A stretch of DNA of 64,000 nt from assembly GCF_016623615.1 (NCBI RefSeq), contig NZ_JAEHFX010000001.1:124001-188000 (forward strand). The letters are read 5' to 3'. Source of the stretch: Adhaeribacter terrigena. GTDB lineage: Bacteria; Bacteroidota; Bacteroidia; Cytophagales; Hymenobacteraceae. Position 1 is the stretch's first letter. Every line of letters begins with the position of its first letter. Made by a program: the position numbers and the translations under genes. The notes under the pieces are model-generated. The model searched no databases, had not been told where the DNA came from, and saw nothing but the letters and a program-made list of their open reading frames with translations. This document shows positions 8,679 to 18,431 of this stretch, piece after piece.

Positions 8679-9716
8679 TTACTTAATAGCTTTCAGCAGC
8701 TTGAATTTGAAAGTCGTGCCGCGGCCAACTTCGCTGTTAACGGCCAGAATGGAGCGGTGTGCTTCTACGATGTGCTTGCAAATGGCCAGGCCCAGGCCGG
8801 TGCTGCTGCCGGTAACTTCGCGGCTGCGGCTTTTGTCGATGCGGTAAAAACGTTCGAAAATGCGGTTGTGGTGTTCTTTGGCCATGCCGGCGCCGTCGTC
8901 GCGCACGGTAATGGTCATTTTCTTTTTACCGTCTTTGAGCGTGAGCCAGATGTTGCCGTTTTCGCGGCCGTATTTTATGGCGTTATCGAGCAGGTTTATA
9001 ATTACCTGGCGAATGCGGTTTGGGTCGGCAAAAACGAGCAATTCTTCCTCTACGTCGTAATAGAAATGGAGCTTTACGTGGCGCAGGGCGGCTTTGTGTT
9101 CCAGTTGTTCCAGTACTTCGCCGGAAAGTTCGATGATATCGAAAACGCGTTTTTCCATTTTAATTACGCCTTTTTCGAGCTGCGAGATCGTGATCAGGTC
9201 CTGCACCAGGCTGTCGAGGCCGTCCAGGCTGCGGGCAGCTTTCTGAAGAAACCTGTCGCGCACATTTTCATCGTCGGCGGCGCCGTCTAATAGAGTATGG
9301 ATAAAGCCCTGGGCGGCAAAAATGGGCGTTTTCAGTTCGTGCGAAACATCGGCCAGGAACTCACGGCGCAATGATTGCAACCGTTTCAGTTCGTCTATTT
9401 CCTTTTGCTTTTGTTCGGCCATGTGGTAAATTTCTTCCTTGATCCTTTTCAGCGGTTCGGGGCGGAACAGGAATTTACTGCTCATGCGCCGGAATTCCTT
9501 GCGTTTGATATTTTCCAGGCCGGCGTAAATGTTGTTGATCTCGCGGAAAATAAGGGCTTCGTAAGAAAAATAAACCAGAATAAAGCAAGCGCCAAAAGCC
9601 AGGCCAAGCGTGAAGATACGGCTGCGAAAGGCCAGGTAGGGCGAAAAGAAAAGGAAACCTGTTACAATGGCGGCTACCGTTAAAGAGATAATAATGGCAA
9701 TCTTACGCGAACTCAT
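8679..9716 (-). CDS. Membrane sensor histidine kinase (PhoR-like)
   Basis: Inner-membrane kinase of 345 aa, partner of the response regulator gene just upstream. Two hydrophobic segments (about residues 7-29 and 34-54) are joined by only a few residues, so there is no sizeable periplasmic sensor domain. A linker helix leads to the HisKA motif FLADVSHELKTP with phospho-acceptor His126. The HATPase domain follows, with N-box NLLDNAIKYG, DDGAGMA, FERFYRID and a STGLGLAI G-box. The architecture fits PhoR-like kinases, but the signal cannot be inferred. Regulator and kinase genes are separated by 221 nt of AT-rich repeats. Confidence 0.93.
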   Translation of the reverse strand: MSSRKIAIIISLTVAAIVTGFLFFSPYLAFRSRIFTLGLAFGACFILVYFSYEALIFREINNIYAGLENIKRKEFRRMSSKFLFRPEPLKRIKEEIYHMAEQKQKEIDELKRLQSLRREFLADVSHELKTPIFAAQGFIHTLLDGAADDENVRDRFLQKAARSLDGLDSLVQDLITISQLEKGVIKMEKRVFDIIELSGEVLEQLEHKAALRHVKLHFYYDVEEELLVFADPNRIRQVIINLLDNAIKYGRENGNIWLTLKDGKKKMTITVRDDGAGMAKEHHNRIFERFYRIDKSRSREVTGSSTGLGLAICKHIVEAHRSILAVNSEVGRGTTFKFKLLKAIK

Positions 9717-9760
9717 AAATAGCTTGGGTGGCGGAACAGGAGCTTTCTATAAACCCCAAG

Positions 9761-9789
9761 AGTTTTTCAGTCTGTAAAGGTACCGTTTC
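9761..9789 (-). repeat. Degenerate E29 element
   Basis: Minus-strand copy with a diverged first base (GAAACGGTACC ... GAAAAACT) but correct 29-nt length. Confidence 0.6.
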
Positions 9790-9937
9790 TTTGAATGGTT
9801 TAATTCCTGATTGCTAATTGTTTTTGTATTCCCAATAAAAAATGCTGGTGTTTCCTCGTAGAAAAACCTGAGCAGGGGTTGGGTTTCATTTTTGCATTTA
9901 GTTGTTCAATCAACAATTAGCAATTAGCAATCAACAA

Positions 9938-10633
9938 TTAATCCGTGTTGAATTTATAGCCTACGCCTTTAATGGTTTTGATATTTTCTTCGCCTATTTT
10001 TTCGCGCACTTTCCGGATGTGTACGTCTACGGTGCGGGCAATTACAAAAACATCGTTGCCCCAAACGCTGTTCAGGAGTTCTTCGCGGCTGAAAACTTTG
10101 TTGGGCGTGGCGGCTAAAAAGGCGAGCAGTTCGAATTCTTTTTTGGGGAGCGAAATTTTCTGATCGCCTTTGTAAACCGCAAAGCTGGTACGGTCTATGC
10201 GTAAACCGCCAATCGAAATTTCGGGAGCCTGTTCGGGGTTTTGCTGGTTGTCGCGGCGCACGTAGGCGGCCAGGCGGCTGATGAGCGCGCGGGGTTTTAT
10301 GGGTTTGGTAATAAAATCGTCGGCACCGGCATCAAATGCAGCTACTTCCGAAAATTCTTCGGCGCGGGCAGTCAGGAATAAAATGTAGGTGTCTTTGAAA
10401 CGCTTGAGTTCGCGCAGATACCGGCAGGCAGCAATACCATCCATTACCGGCATCATTACGTCCATGAGAATAATATCGGGGCTGAAGGTGAGGGCCACGT
10501 CAATGGCTTTTTTACCGTTCTCGGCGCTGGCCACCTCGTACCCTTCCTTCGTTAAATTATACTGTAGCAACTCGATAATATCGGGATCGTCGTCTACCAG
10601 AAGAACTTTGTATTTAGTAGTGTGCTGGCTCAT
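9938..10633 (-). CDS. OmpR/PhoB-family response regulator
   Basis: DNA-binding regulator of 231 aa. The receiver domain carries the acidic pocket VDDD (residues 14-16), phospho-acceptor Asp58 in ILMDVMMP, the switch Thr in LFLTARAE and Lys in ITKPI. The C-terminal winged helix shows PKKEFELLAFLAATPNKVFSREELLNSVWG and RTVDVHIRKVREKIGEE. The start is placed at ATG 10633 (MSQHTTKYKVLLVDDD); seven extra upstream codons are possible. The downstream kinase gene completes the pair. The domain set is that of PhoB; target genes are unknown. Confidence 0.94.
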   Translation of the reverse strand: MSQHTTKYKVLLVDDDPDIIELLQYNLTKEGYEVASAENGKKAIDVALTFSPDIILMDVMMPVMDGIAACRYLRELKRFKDTYILFLTARAEEFSEVAAFDAGADDFITKPIKPRALISRLAAYVRRDNQQNPEQAPEISIGGLRIDRTSFAVYKGDQKISLPKKEFELLAFLAATPNKVFSREELLNSVWGNDVFVIARTVDVHIRKVREKIGEENIKTIKGVGYKFNTD

Positions 10634-10705
10634 AAGTGTTAGAATATCAGGCATTAATAAGTTTTCCTTAAGGAATTAACCCCTTTTTTCAGGTGCAAAG
10701 TTCAG

Positions 10706-10734
10706 ACTCCGTTGCGGTTAAACCTACCATTTTC
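10706..10734 (-). repeat. Degenerate E29 element
   Basis: Minus-strand copy starting AAAATGGTAGG. The A-rich 3' end is diverged. Confidence 0.5.
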
Positions 10735-10768
10735 CCAATATTAACAATTCCTTAATCTGCACCTGCTA

Positions 10769-11644
10769 TTACGAAACCGATATCTGGTAACTGCACTCAA
10801 ATTTATGGCCGGACGGTAAACGCATAATGCCTTCTTTGTCGGTAATTTCGGTGGGTTCACCGGTATTGCTCGCTACGCCGTGCCACGGTTCCAGGCAAAC
10901 CAGGTTGGCCTCCGGTTTTGGTGGCGACCAGATGCCTAAATAAGGGAAGCCCTGGAATTTTATTTCCACCTGCCGGTCGTCGGCGTCGGATTTTAACCGC
11001 ATGGTCTGGGCTTTATTTTCCTTCAGCACAATTGCATCCTGCTTAAAGAGTTCGCGGGTCAGGGCCAGTTTTTTGTCTCTTTTCAGTACCGTTTCCGTTT
11101 CGCCGATCAGCAGGCCATCATGCAGTAAATGCCGGTCCAGATCCTGGTCTTCGTCGAACTCGAGGTAATAATCTTCGAATTTATTTTCCGGTTTCAGCGG
11201 GCAGTTAAAACCCGGATGGGCACCGATGGAAAAAGGCATTTCTTTGTCGTCGAGGTTCATGACCCGGTAATCTACCTGCAGCGTGTTGTTGTCTAAAGCA
11301 TACGAAACCAGTAACCGGAAATGGAAAGGGTAATGCGCCAGCGTAATATCCGACCAGTGTAATTCCATGGTCAGGGTATCGTCGGTGGTTTCTACATGCG
11401 TAAAGATCATGTCGCGCGCGAAACCGTGCTGCGGCAAATGGTATGATTTTCCGTTTAAAAAGTATTTATGTTCCGGCAAACGGCCCACGATCGGGAAAAG
11501 CACCGGGGCATGGCGCGGCCAAACCTTCGCATCGCCCTGCCAGATGTATTCGGTATTATCGGAGAGCCGGCGGAAACTGCAAACTTCAGCGCCTTTGGCT
11601 TTTACTTTCACTTCAAACTCGGAATTACGCAGTGTATGGATCAT
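10769..11644 (-). CDS. Aldose 1-epimerase family protein (LacX-like)
   Basis: Cytoplasmic protein of 291 aa with the galactose-mutarotase fold. Features seen are YIWQGDAKVWPRHAPVLFPIVGRL, HGFARDM with the conserved His-Gly, SIGAHPGFNCP and a late CLEPWHGVAS with acidic active-site residues. This pattern belongs to the LacX-like branch, whose members interconvert sugar anomers or act on sugar phosphates; the true substrate is unknown. It has no operon partner. The gene has normal base composition. Confidence 0.88.
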   Translation of the reverse strand: MIHTLRNSEFEVKVKAKGAEVCSFRRLSDNTEYIWQGDAKVWPRHAPVLFPIVGRLPEHKYFLNGKSYHLPQHGFARDMIFTHVETTDDTLTMELHWSDITLAHYPFHFRLLVSYALDNNTLQVDYRVMNLDDKEMPFSIGAHPGFNCPLKPENKFEDYYLEFDEDQDLDRHLLHDGLLIGETETVLKRDKKLALTRELFKQDAIVLKENKAQTMRLKSDADDRQVEIKFQGFPYLGIWSPPKPEANLVCLEPWHGVASNTGEPTEITDKEGIMRLPSGHKFECSYQISVS

Positions 11645-11830
11645 GGTTTGGAAGGGTTTGGTTGCGGCTTTAAGATACGGTTTAAATCCTGAAAGTTATA
11701 ATGTTTTTGAGGGGAATTTGTTTTTAGATAAGGGTTGCTGTTTTTAAAGAAGGTGATTTTTCAGGTGGTTTCCTTATTAGGTTTTTTATTTGAGGTCTTT
11801 GGTGCTAATGAAGAGTATGTTGGTGATAGT

Positions 11831-11859
11831 AGTTTTACAGCTTAAAAGGATACCGTTTT
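11831..11859 (-). repeat. E29 dispersed element
   Basis: Minus-strand copy (AAAACGGTATCCTTTT ... AAAACT), directly followed by a TCATCCCGA solo repeat. Confidence 0.75.
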
Positions 11860-11865
11860 TTTTTG

Positions 11866-11895
11866 TCATCCCGACGATAGGAGGGATCTCATCAG
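11866..11895 (+). repeat. Solo TCATCCCGA repeat related to the GIY-YIG inverted repeats
   Basis: TCATCCCGA, then GAGGGATCTC; it shares the TCATCCCGA(n6-7)GAGGGA pattern with the repeats flanking the GIY-YIG gene at 41249-41733. Confidence 0.65.
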
Positions 11896-11940
11896 ATTCG
11901 TTGTTTCGCTTACTATTGACTTTTGAAGCTCAAAATGAAA

Positions 11941-12325
11941 CGGTTTTTCATAGTCTGTATTCTACCTTTTATCATTAGCTGGATTAGCTTTTAACTCACT
12001 TCTGTGTTCTTTTTGTCCCCGAAAGGGTTCGGGATGTTCCACTTGATACAAAAAGAACCAACGGAAATCAAGCGGCACGTCCCGAAGCACTTCGGGAGTA
12101 AAGCGGAAACTTCCCGCAAGCCTGCGGGACAGGCGCTGACCGCTCAAACAACGCTTTGACAAATAGCCACCGTGATACTTTCTCAGCTTCGTAATGAACT
12201 GAAAAGTGCCTATATAGAAAATATTTCTGCTCTTGCAGGCGGCATAATCTGCCGCCGTAAGCGCAAATTATGCTTGCTCCTTGTTGCTTTCTTTGATCGT
12301 ACTCCGCTCTCGCGTTCGAGTGAAA
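11941..12325 (+). repeat. About 385-bp dispersed repeat, copy 1
   Basis: Runs from CGGTTTTTCATAG to CGCGTTCGAGTGAA and aligns along its length with 18954-19339. It contains several hairpins: GTTCTTTTTGT paired with ACAAAAAGAAC, CCCGAAGCACTTCGGG, CCCGCAAGCCTGCGGG and GGCGGC...GCCGCC. The structured pattern suggests a non-coding repeat or an RNA rather than a gene. Confidence 0.85.
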
Positions 12326-12350
12326 TGGTTTTGAATTAGTAGAAAAGAAA

Positions 12351-12420
12351 AGCTCCCCTCCTTATCAAGGAGGGGTTGGGGGTGGTTGACCACGTGAGCT
12401 GATCAAAGTGGCTGGTTTAG
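12351..12420 (+). repeat. CTCCCC hairpin repeat, copy 2
   Basis: AGCTCCCCTCCTT pairs with AAGGAGGGG, followed by TTGGGGGTGGTTG. The flank AAAGTGGCTGGTTTAG matches copy 1 at 8487-8550. Confidence 0.8.
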
Positions 12421-12930
12421 CTATTTAGATGGTTGTATGACCTGCAAAGCCGCCCGAAAACGTTCTTCATCCGTTCCGGAAATAACTTCGAAAGGAAAAT
12501 TGAGGCGTTCCAGTTCAGCTTTGTAAAGGTCGAAAAAATACTGGCGGAGGTGCGGGTGTTCGCGTTGCGGATCGGGTTCCCAGGGCAGGTCTATGTTCAT
12601 TAACAGATACAGGTCGAAACGCTGGTTTTGCAGTTCGTCTAAAATCCAGGCGGGGCAGGTGCCGAACGCGTTTTCGCTCCAGATCTTCAGTACCAGTAAT
12701 TCCGTATCGGCGAAGAGTATTTTGTGAGCCTGAGCTTCTGCTTGTTGTTGCAAACGGAGCTGGCCGCGGGCAATGTTTTCGAGATCTGTAAGTGTGTAAG
12801 CCTGGTTTAAATTCGCTACGTATTCACGGGCAAATTCGGGAACCCAGAGCGCCTTAAAATAACCAGCCAATTGCTGCGCCAAGGTAGATTTTCCGGTGCT
12901 TTCCGGCCCGGTTATGGCAATGCGTTTCAT
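12421..12930 (-). CDS. NadR-like nicotinamide riboside kinase / AAA ATPase
   Basis: Cytoplasmic P-loop kinase of 169 aa with Walker A GPESTGKST at residues 8-16. It has the EFAREYV motif and LLMNIDLPWEPDPQREHP typical of the C-terminal ribosylnicotinamide kinase domain of NadR. The N-terminal NMN adenylyltransferase and repressor domains of full NadR are absent. Its ATG overlaps the pnuC stop by 4 nt (12927-12930), so the two are translationally coupled. PnuC imports nicotinamide riboside and this kinase would trap it as NMN. A thiamine-related role is less likely because no TPP riboswitch precedes the pair. Confidence 0.88.
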   Translation of the reverse strand: MKRIAITGPESTGKSTLAQQLAGYFKALWVPEFAREYVANLNQAYTLTDLENIARGQLRLQQQAEAQAHKILFADTELLVLKIWSENAFGTCPAWILDELQNQRFDLYLLMNIDLPWEPDPQREHPHLRQYFFDLYKAELERLNFPFEVISGTDEERFRAALQVIQPSK

Positions 12931-13502
12931 GTGGTTTCAAGGGCAAGTTCGCGCCGCCATTTCACGTAACCCTGAATGGCTAAACCCAGGAAAACAAAAT
13001 ACAAGCCGGCCGTTAAATACGCTTCTTTCTGAAAATAAAGCCATACGTAAACCACATCTACCGCAAACCAAAGGATCCAGTTCTCGATCTTTTTGCGCGT
13101 AAGCAGAAACTGGCCCATTAAACTGTAAGCCGCCAAGCCGGAATCCAGAACGGGGTAGTGCGCATCGGTGAAATTCTGGAAGTAAGCACCCAGGGCAACA
13201 GTTCCAATGGCGCCGCCTAAAACAACCAGAATTCTGGCTTTGGCAGAGAGTTTGGAAACCGGAAGTTCAGTGTGGTTTTTTCCGCCGCGCAGCCATTCGT
13301 ACCAGCCATACATTGCCGAACCGGCATAGAAAATTTGCAGCCCCATATCGGCGTACAGCTTGATCTGGTAAAAGAAAACGGTGTAGGCCAGCACGCTGAT
13401 CAGGCCCACAGGCCAGGTCCAGACGTTTTGCCGCACTGCCAGCCAAACGCCCAGCAACCCGGAAATTACTCCTGTAACTTCAAAATAATTCAGTTCCGGC
13501 AT
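12927..13502 (-). CDS. pnuC: PnuC-family vitamin transporter (nicotinamide riboside)
   Basis: Inner-membrane carrier of 191 aa with about seven membrane segments, using the PnuC fold for facilitated uptake. Family motifs are the N-terminal NYFEVTGVISGLLGVWLAVRQN, the WPVGLISVLAYTVFFYQIKLYADMGLQ block, YGWYEWLRG and the late NWILWFAVDVVYVWLYF. The start is placed at ATG 13502; the frame is open upstream through an E29 copy that begins two bases before this ATG. Substrate inference rests on the overlapping NadR-like kinase gene, which points to nicotinamide riboside. Bacteroidota PnuT proteins of this fold import thiamine, so the substrate is not proven. Confidence 0.9.
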   Translation of the reverse strand: MPELNYFEVTGVISGLLGVWLAVRQNVWTWPVGLISVLAYTVFFYQIKLYADMGLQIFYAGSAMYGWYEWLRGGKNHTELPVSKLSAKARILVVLGGAIGTVALGAYFQNFTDAHYPVLDSGLAAYSLMGQFLLTRKKIENWILWFAVDVVYVWLYFQKEAYLTAGLYFVFLGLAIQGYVKWRRELALETT

Positions 13503-13504
13503 AA

Positions 13505-13533
13505 AAAACGGTAGGCTTTTGAGTCTAAAAAGT
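13505..13533 (+). repeat. E29 dispersed element next to the pnuC start
   Basis: Plus-strand copy (AAAACGGTAGGCTTTTGAG ... AAAAAGT) beginning 2 nt upstream of the pnuC ATG and pointing away from it. Confidence 0.92.
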
Positions 13534-13637
13534 ACGGCAAAGTAACAGCTATTTTGGCAAAGCATTTTCAAAAATCCGGGAAAGCTTTTGGCCGTACTAC
13601 TAACAAAACGTTTTACCTTTACCAAAAAATTCAGAAA

Positions 13638-13961
13638 ATGCTCCGCGAAATAACGCCTGCCGAACTGCAGCAAAAAATAAAGAACGGCGAAAATATCCAG
13701 CTCATAGACGTGCGCCAGCCCGAAGAATTTGCCATTTGCAGCATTTCCGGCAGCCAGCTTATTCCTTTAGGCGAAATTCCGAAACGCTATGCCGAAGTGG
13801 GTAATAACTCTGAAGCGGTGATCATTTGCCACCACGGTTTCCGGAGCGCGCAGGCCATTCAGTATCTAAATCAGCGTTTCGGCTACGAAAATTTACTGAA
13901 CCTGAAAGGAGGGATCCACGCCTGGGCACTTCAGGTAGACCCGGAAATGGCGGTTTATTAA
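13638..13961 (+). CDS. Rhodanese-like sulfurtransferase
   Basis: Single-domain rhodanese of 107 aa. It has the start MLREITPAELQQKI, the IQLIDVRQPEEFAICSI strand and the active-site loop IICHHGFRSAQAI, where Cys would carry the persulfide. The C-terminal LKGGIHAWALQVDP is typical of small cytoplasmic rhodaneses related to GlpE and the ThiF/MoeB-associated domain. The start at ATG 13638 gives the family's normal N-terminus. It has no evident operon partner, and the sulfur acceptor is unknown. Confidence 0.92.
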   Translation: MLREITPAELQQKIKNGENIQLIDVRQPEEFAICSISGSQLIPLGEIPKRYAEVGNNSEAVIICHHGFRSAQAIQYLNQRFGYENLLNLKGGIHAWALQVDPEMAVY

Positions 13962-14055
13962 ATGGTTAAATTGCTAAATGGTTAAATTGCTGATTGATAG
14001 AATAAGTGAGAATGCGCAAACCGAGAAAATGAAGATTCGGAAGTTCACAATTGGC

Positions 14056-14084
14056 GTTTTTGAGGCTGAAAACCATACCATTTT
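14056..14084 (-). repeat. E29 dispersed element (tandem pair, first)
   Basis: Minus-strand copy AAAATGGTATGGTTTTCAG ... CAAAAAC, 11 nt from the next copy. Confidence 0.7.
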
Positions 14085-14095
14085 AGAGGCACTTT

Positions 14096-14124
14096 GGTTT
14101 TTGCCTTCAAAACCATAGCGTTTT
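14096..14124 (-). repeat. E29 dispersed element (tandem pair, second)
   Basis: Minus-strand copy AAAACGCTATGGTTTTGA ... AAAAACC. Confidence 0.82.
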
Positions 14125-14316
14125 GAAAGGCTGCTTTGCATAAAGAAGGCAGACTATTTTAAATTCCTGCTATTTGTTCATTTCCAATTCATCAACAATT
14201 TAACCATTCAACCATATAACAATTTAGCCATTCAACAATTCATTCATTTAAAATAGCGGTGCTAAATTATTATTGAGAAATTCTTGAAAAAATACACAAG
14301 GAATAGGAAAATCCCG

Positions 14317-14324
14317 TAACTTTG
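14317..14324 (+). promoter_or_regulatory. Putative -7 box for guaB
   Basis: TAACTTTG, 35 nt before the guaB ATG. A matching TTTG at -33 is not clear (TTG at 14284 is too far away). Confidence 0.5.
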
Positions 14325-14346
14325 CATGGCAAATAGAAACCCTTAA

Positions 14347-15825
<1,479 letters not shown>

Positions 15826-16012
15826 TTCCGGGTTGGCTTTAGTATATATTTTTTTATATATTTATTTCCTGTAAAGTGCTAGTTCTCAATAAATTTATTG
15901 TAGGTTAGCACTTTATTTGTTTTTAGAGGGTAGTTATTTTCTAACCTTTTTGATATATATCAGTATTCAGGTTAATTATTCAGTTGAAAACAGACGCAGT
16001 TTTATTGCACGA

Positions 16013-18076
16013 ATGCCCTACACTTCTCGGTTAAAACGAACTTATGCTGCCGTGGCTTTTGCCAGTTGGTTAATGTTGGTGGGCAATATTCTTTTGTGCA
16101 TCAATATTAATGTAAGCCTGGACACCAATTCGGTTTACAGCCATGTAAATAACCTGCTCACGGTTATTTTTATGTTTTCAGTTTTCCTGTCGCAGCAAAA
16201 TGAATCGGACCATATCAAAGGCACCGATTTTATGGCCTACCTCTGGAAGCTTTTTGTGCAGGCGGGCCTGGCGGCTTACGTATGCGTGGTAATGCACGTG
16301 GGGTATCTGGTGGTAGCCAGGCACTGGTTCCCGGATAGCAAGTATTTGCTAAACATTATCTACAGCATAAATTTCGCCTTGTTCATTTATTTCCTGGCCC
16401 GGGCTTTTTACACCTGGAAAAAACTGATCCTGTTTCAGAAGTCTAAATCGCTGCACACAGAATGGCGCTGGTTTGAATGGCTCATGTATGGGAGCTTGCT
16501 GCTTACACTCTTCAATATCAGTTATATAACCTATATTTTTGTGCCGCTGCTTTGCCTGCTGGTGCTTTATATTTTCTTTGTAAGCGTAAACCTGCGCTGG
16601 GTTGCCTATCTCACCCTTACTAAAAAATGGCGCTCTATTTTACTGCTGATCGTATTACTGGTCAGTGCGGTTTTGTTTGGCCGTTATTTCCAAGTGCTGG
16701 CGGGTAACCCTAATCTGGTAGCCGATCATTTTGAGCATCCGTTCGTGTTGCTGATGCTGTTCTTTGTTTTTATTTATGCCTTCATTTCGTTGCTGGTAGC
16801 AGTTTTTAGTTTGCCAACTTCTTCGGTTTTTGAACAGAAGCGCGACGATCTGATGAATATTCAGAAACTGAGCCAGTCTATCCAGCAGGGGCAAGACGAA
16901 AGCCAGGTGTTTGATATGCTATTCGACAGCACTACCAAAGCTACCGGCGCCGATGCGGCCTGGATCGAAATTTCGGATAACGAAGAGGATGTATCGCATA
17001 TGCTGAACCTGGATCTGGCCAAGATCTCGCGCATCCGGCAGATCCTGAAAAACCTGAACCTGGATCATGTAGATTATATAAACAACAACCTGGAGCTGAA
17101 TAATTATTTCCGCGAACTGGGTTTGCCTTATAAATCGCTGCTGGTAGTGGCCCTGAAATCAAGTAAACGCAGTTTCGGAATGCTCTACCTGCTCAAAGAT
17201 ATCGATCATGGTTTCGATCGCGAAAGCATCAATACCGTTCGCACGTATACCAACCAGACCATCCTGACCATTGAGAACCTGCGTCTGATAGAAGATTCTT
17301 TGCAGAACGAACGCTATAAAGAAGAACTGAAAATTGCGAGTGCGGTGCAGGATAGCCTCATTCCGAAATCGTTTCCGAGCGATAGCTGGTTCGAGGTGAG
17401 CACGTATGCGCAACCGGCCAAAGAAGTAGGCGGCGATTTTTACGATTTCCTGATGCTGAGCGAAAGCCGCATTGCCATTATTATCGGCGACGTGTCGGGG
17501 AAAGGGGTTTCGGCGGCGTTTCACATGGCGCAGATGAAAGGGATCTTTCACGCCCTGATGCAGGACGACCTGGACCCGGTGGTGTTTATGACGAAGGCAA
17601 ATTCGGCGCTGAGCCGCTGTTTGGAGAGAACCTCGTTCATTACCTCTTCGTTGTATATAATAGATTACAAAATGCAGGGCTTGATGTTTGCGCGTGCCGG
17701 CCATTGCCACACGCTCTACTACAACTCCATGACGGAAGAAACGTTCTATTTTGTAACCGAAGGGCTGGGGTTAGGTATTATTCGCGATGCTTCGTATGCC
17801 AAACGCATTCATAAGCTGTATTACGATTATAATCCCGGCGACGTGATGGTGATCTATACCGACGGCGTAACCGAAGCCCGGAGCCCGGCGCAGGAAGAAT
17901 ACGGTGAAGACCGGCTGAAAGATATGCTGCAACAAACGTATCACCTGGAAGCCGAAGATATAAAATATGCGATCGTAAACGATCTAAAAACTTTTATTGG
18001 AGATGCCCACCTGCACGACGATCAAACGTTAATGGTGGTTAAATTCAGAAATGTTCAACCTAAAATTCAGATGTGA
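16013..18076 (+). CDS. Membrane-bound PP2C-type (RsbU/SpoIIE-like) phosphatase with GAF domain
   Basis: Signal-responsive Ser/Thr phosphatase of 687 aa, start chosen at ATG 16013 (MPYTSRLKRTYAAVAF); a TTG at 15917 would add 32 residues. About eight hydrophobic segments fill the N-terminal 270 residues. A GAF-like sensor region (QGQDESQVFDMLFDSTTKA onward) and a coiled linker follow. The phosphatase domain carries the metal-binding Asp motifs GGDFYDF, GDVSGKGVSAA, YTDGVTEARSP and HDDQTLMVV. By family knowledge it dephosphorylates a STAS antagonist, and the next gene encodes one, 16 nt downstream. This is the input arm of a partner-switching system. Confidence 0.92.
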   Translation: MPYTSRLKRTYAAVAFASWLMLVGNILLCININVSLDTNSVYSHVNNLLTVIFMFSVFLSQQNESDHIKGTDFMAYLWKLFVQAGLAAYVCVVMHVGYLVVARHWFPDSKYLLNIIYSINFALFIYFLARAFYTWKKLILFQKSKSLHTEWRWFEWLMYGSLLLTLFNISYITYIFVPLLCLLVLYIFFVSVNLRWVAYLTLTKKWRSILLLIVLLVSAVLFGRYFQVLAGNPNLVADHFEHPFVLLMLFFVFIYAFISLLVAVFSLPTSSVFEQKRDDLMNIQKLSQSIQQGQDESQVFDMLFDSTTKATGADAAWIEISDNEEDVSHMLNLDLAKISRIRQILKNLNLDHVDYINNNLELNNYFRELGLPYKSLLVVALKSSKRSFGMLYLLKDIDHGFDRESINTVRTYTNQTILTIENLRLIEDSLQNERYKEELKIASAVQDSLIPKSFPSDSWFEVSTYAQPAKEVGGDFYDFLMLSESRIAIIIGDVSGKGVSAAFHMAQMKGIFHALMQDDLDPVVFMTKANSALSRCLERTSFITSSLYIIDYKMQGLMFARAGHCHTLYYNSMTEETFYFVTEGLGLGIIRDASYAKRIHKLYYDYNPGDVMVIYTDGVTEARSPAQEEYGEDRLKDMLQQTYHLEAEDIKYAIVNDLKTFIGDAHLHDDQTLMVVKFRNVQPKIQM

Positions 18077-18092
18077 CGTAAAGGAACTGCAA

Positions 18093-18431
18093 ATGAAAAT
18101 TACACACGAAATCAACGACAATACGATCACAATTAGCCTGGATGGCGAATTGGATGCCAGCTCTTCGGTGCTGCTGGATGAAGAGTTATCAAACCCTTCG
18201 ATCATGAAGTACAACAAAATTCTAGTAGACTGCGCCAAGCTGAATTATATTTCATCGGCCGGTTTGGGTGTATTCATTTCCCACCTGCAACGGTTTGAAG
18301 ATTCGCAGATCAAGCTTATTTTCTACAACATGCAGGAAAAAGTGAAGAACGTTTTCGAGATCCTGGGGCTCGATCTGCTCATGACGATCGTTTCCACGCA
18401 GGAAGAAGCCATGTCTGTTGCGAATGAATAA
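18093..18431 (+). CDS. STAS-domain anti-sigma factor antagonist (RsbV/SpoIIAA-like)
   Basis: Cytoplasmic STAS protein of 112 aa, start ATG 18093. The fold signature is the N-terminal ISLDGELDASSS strand and the loop LNYISSAGLGVFISHL. In SpoIIAA the phosphorylated Ser lies in DSSGLG; here Ser55 in ISSAGLG aligns with it, and Ser54 replaces the Asp. In the classic scheme the unphosphorylated form binds the HATPase protein encoded next and frees that protein's target. The gene sits between the phosphatase and the kinase genes and overlaps the latter by 8 nt. Confidence 0.93.
   Translation: MKITHEINDNTITISLDGELDASSSVLLDEELSNPSIMKYNKILVDCAKLNYISSAGLGVFISHLQRFEDSQIKLIFYNMQEKVKNVFEILGLDLLMTIVSTQEEAMSVANE

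Larger units (their letters stand above)
11645..12420. other. 776-bp gene-free stretch made of repeats
   Basis: No credible gene. The stretch contains an E29 copy, a TCATCCCGA solo repeat, one copy of the about 385-bp repeat and a CTCCCC hairpin repeat, all listed separately. Short reading frames inside are products of the repeat. Confidence 0.8.

Noticed and set aside
8757-9290. 177-aa plus-strand frame opposite the histidine kinase
   Set aside because: Shadow of the kinase gene; the minus strand encodes clear HisKA and HATPase motifs.
11962-12162. 66-aa minus-strand frame and the matching frame at 18998-19207
   Set aside because: Both are by-products of the 385-bp repeat; the frame is on opposite strands in the two copies, so no common protein exists.
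12927-13502. PnuC considered as the thiamine carrier PnuT
   Set aside because: The overlapping NadR-like kinase and lack of a TPP riboswitch favour nicotinamide riboside, though PnuT cannot be fully excluded.
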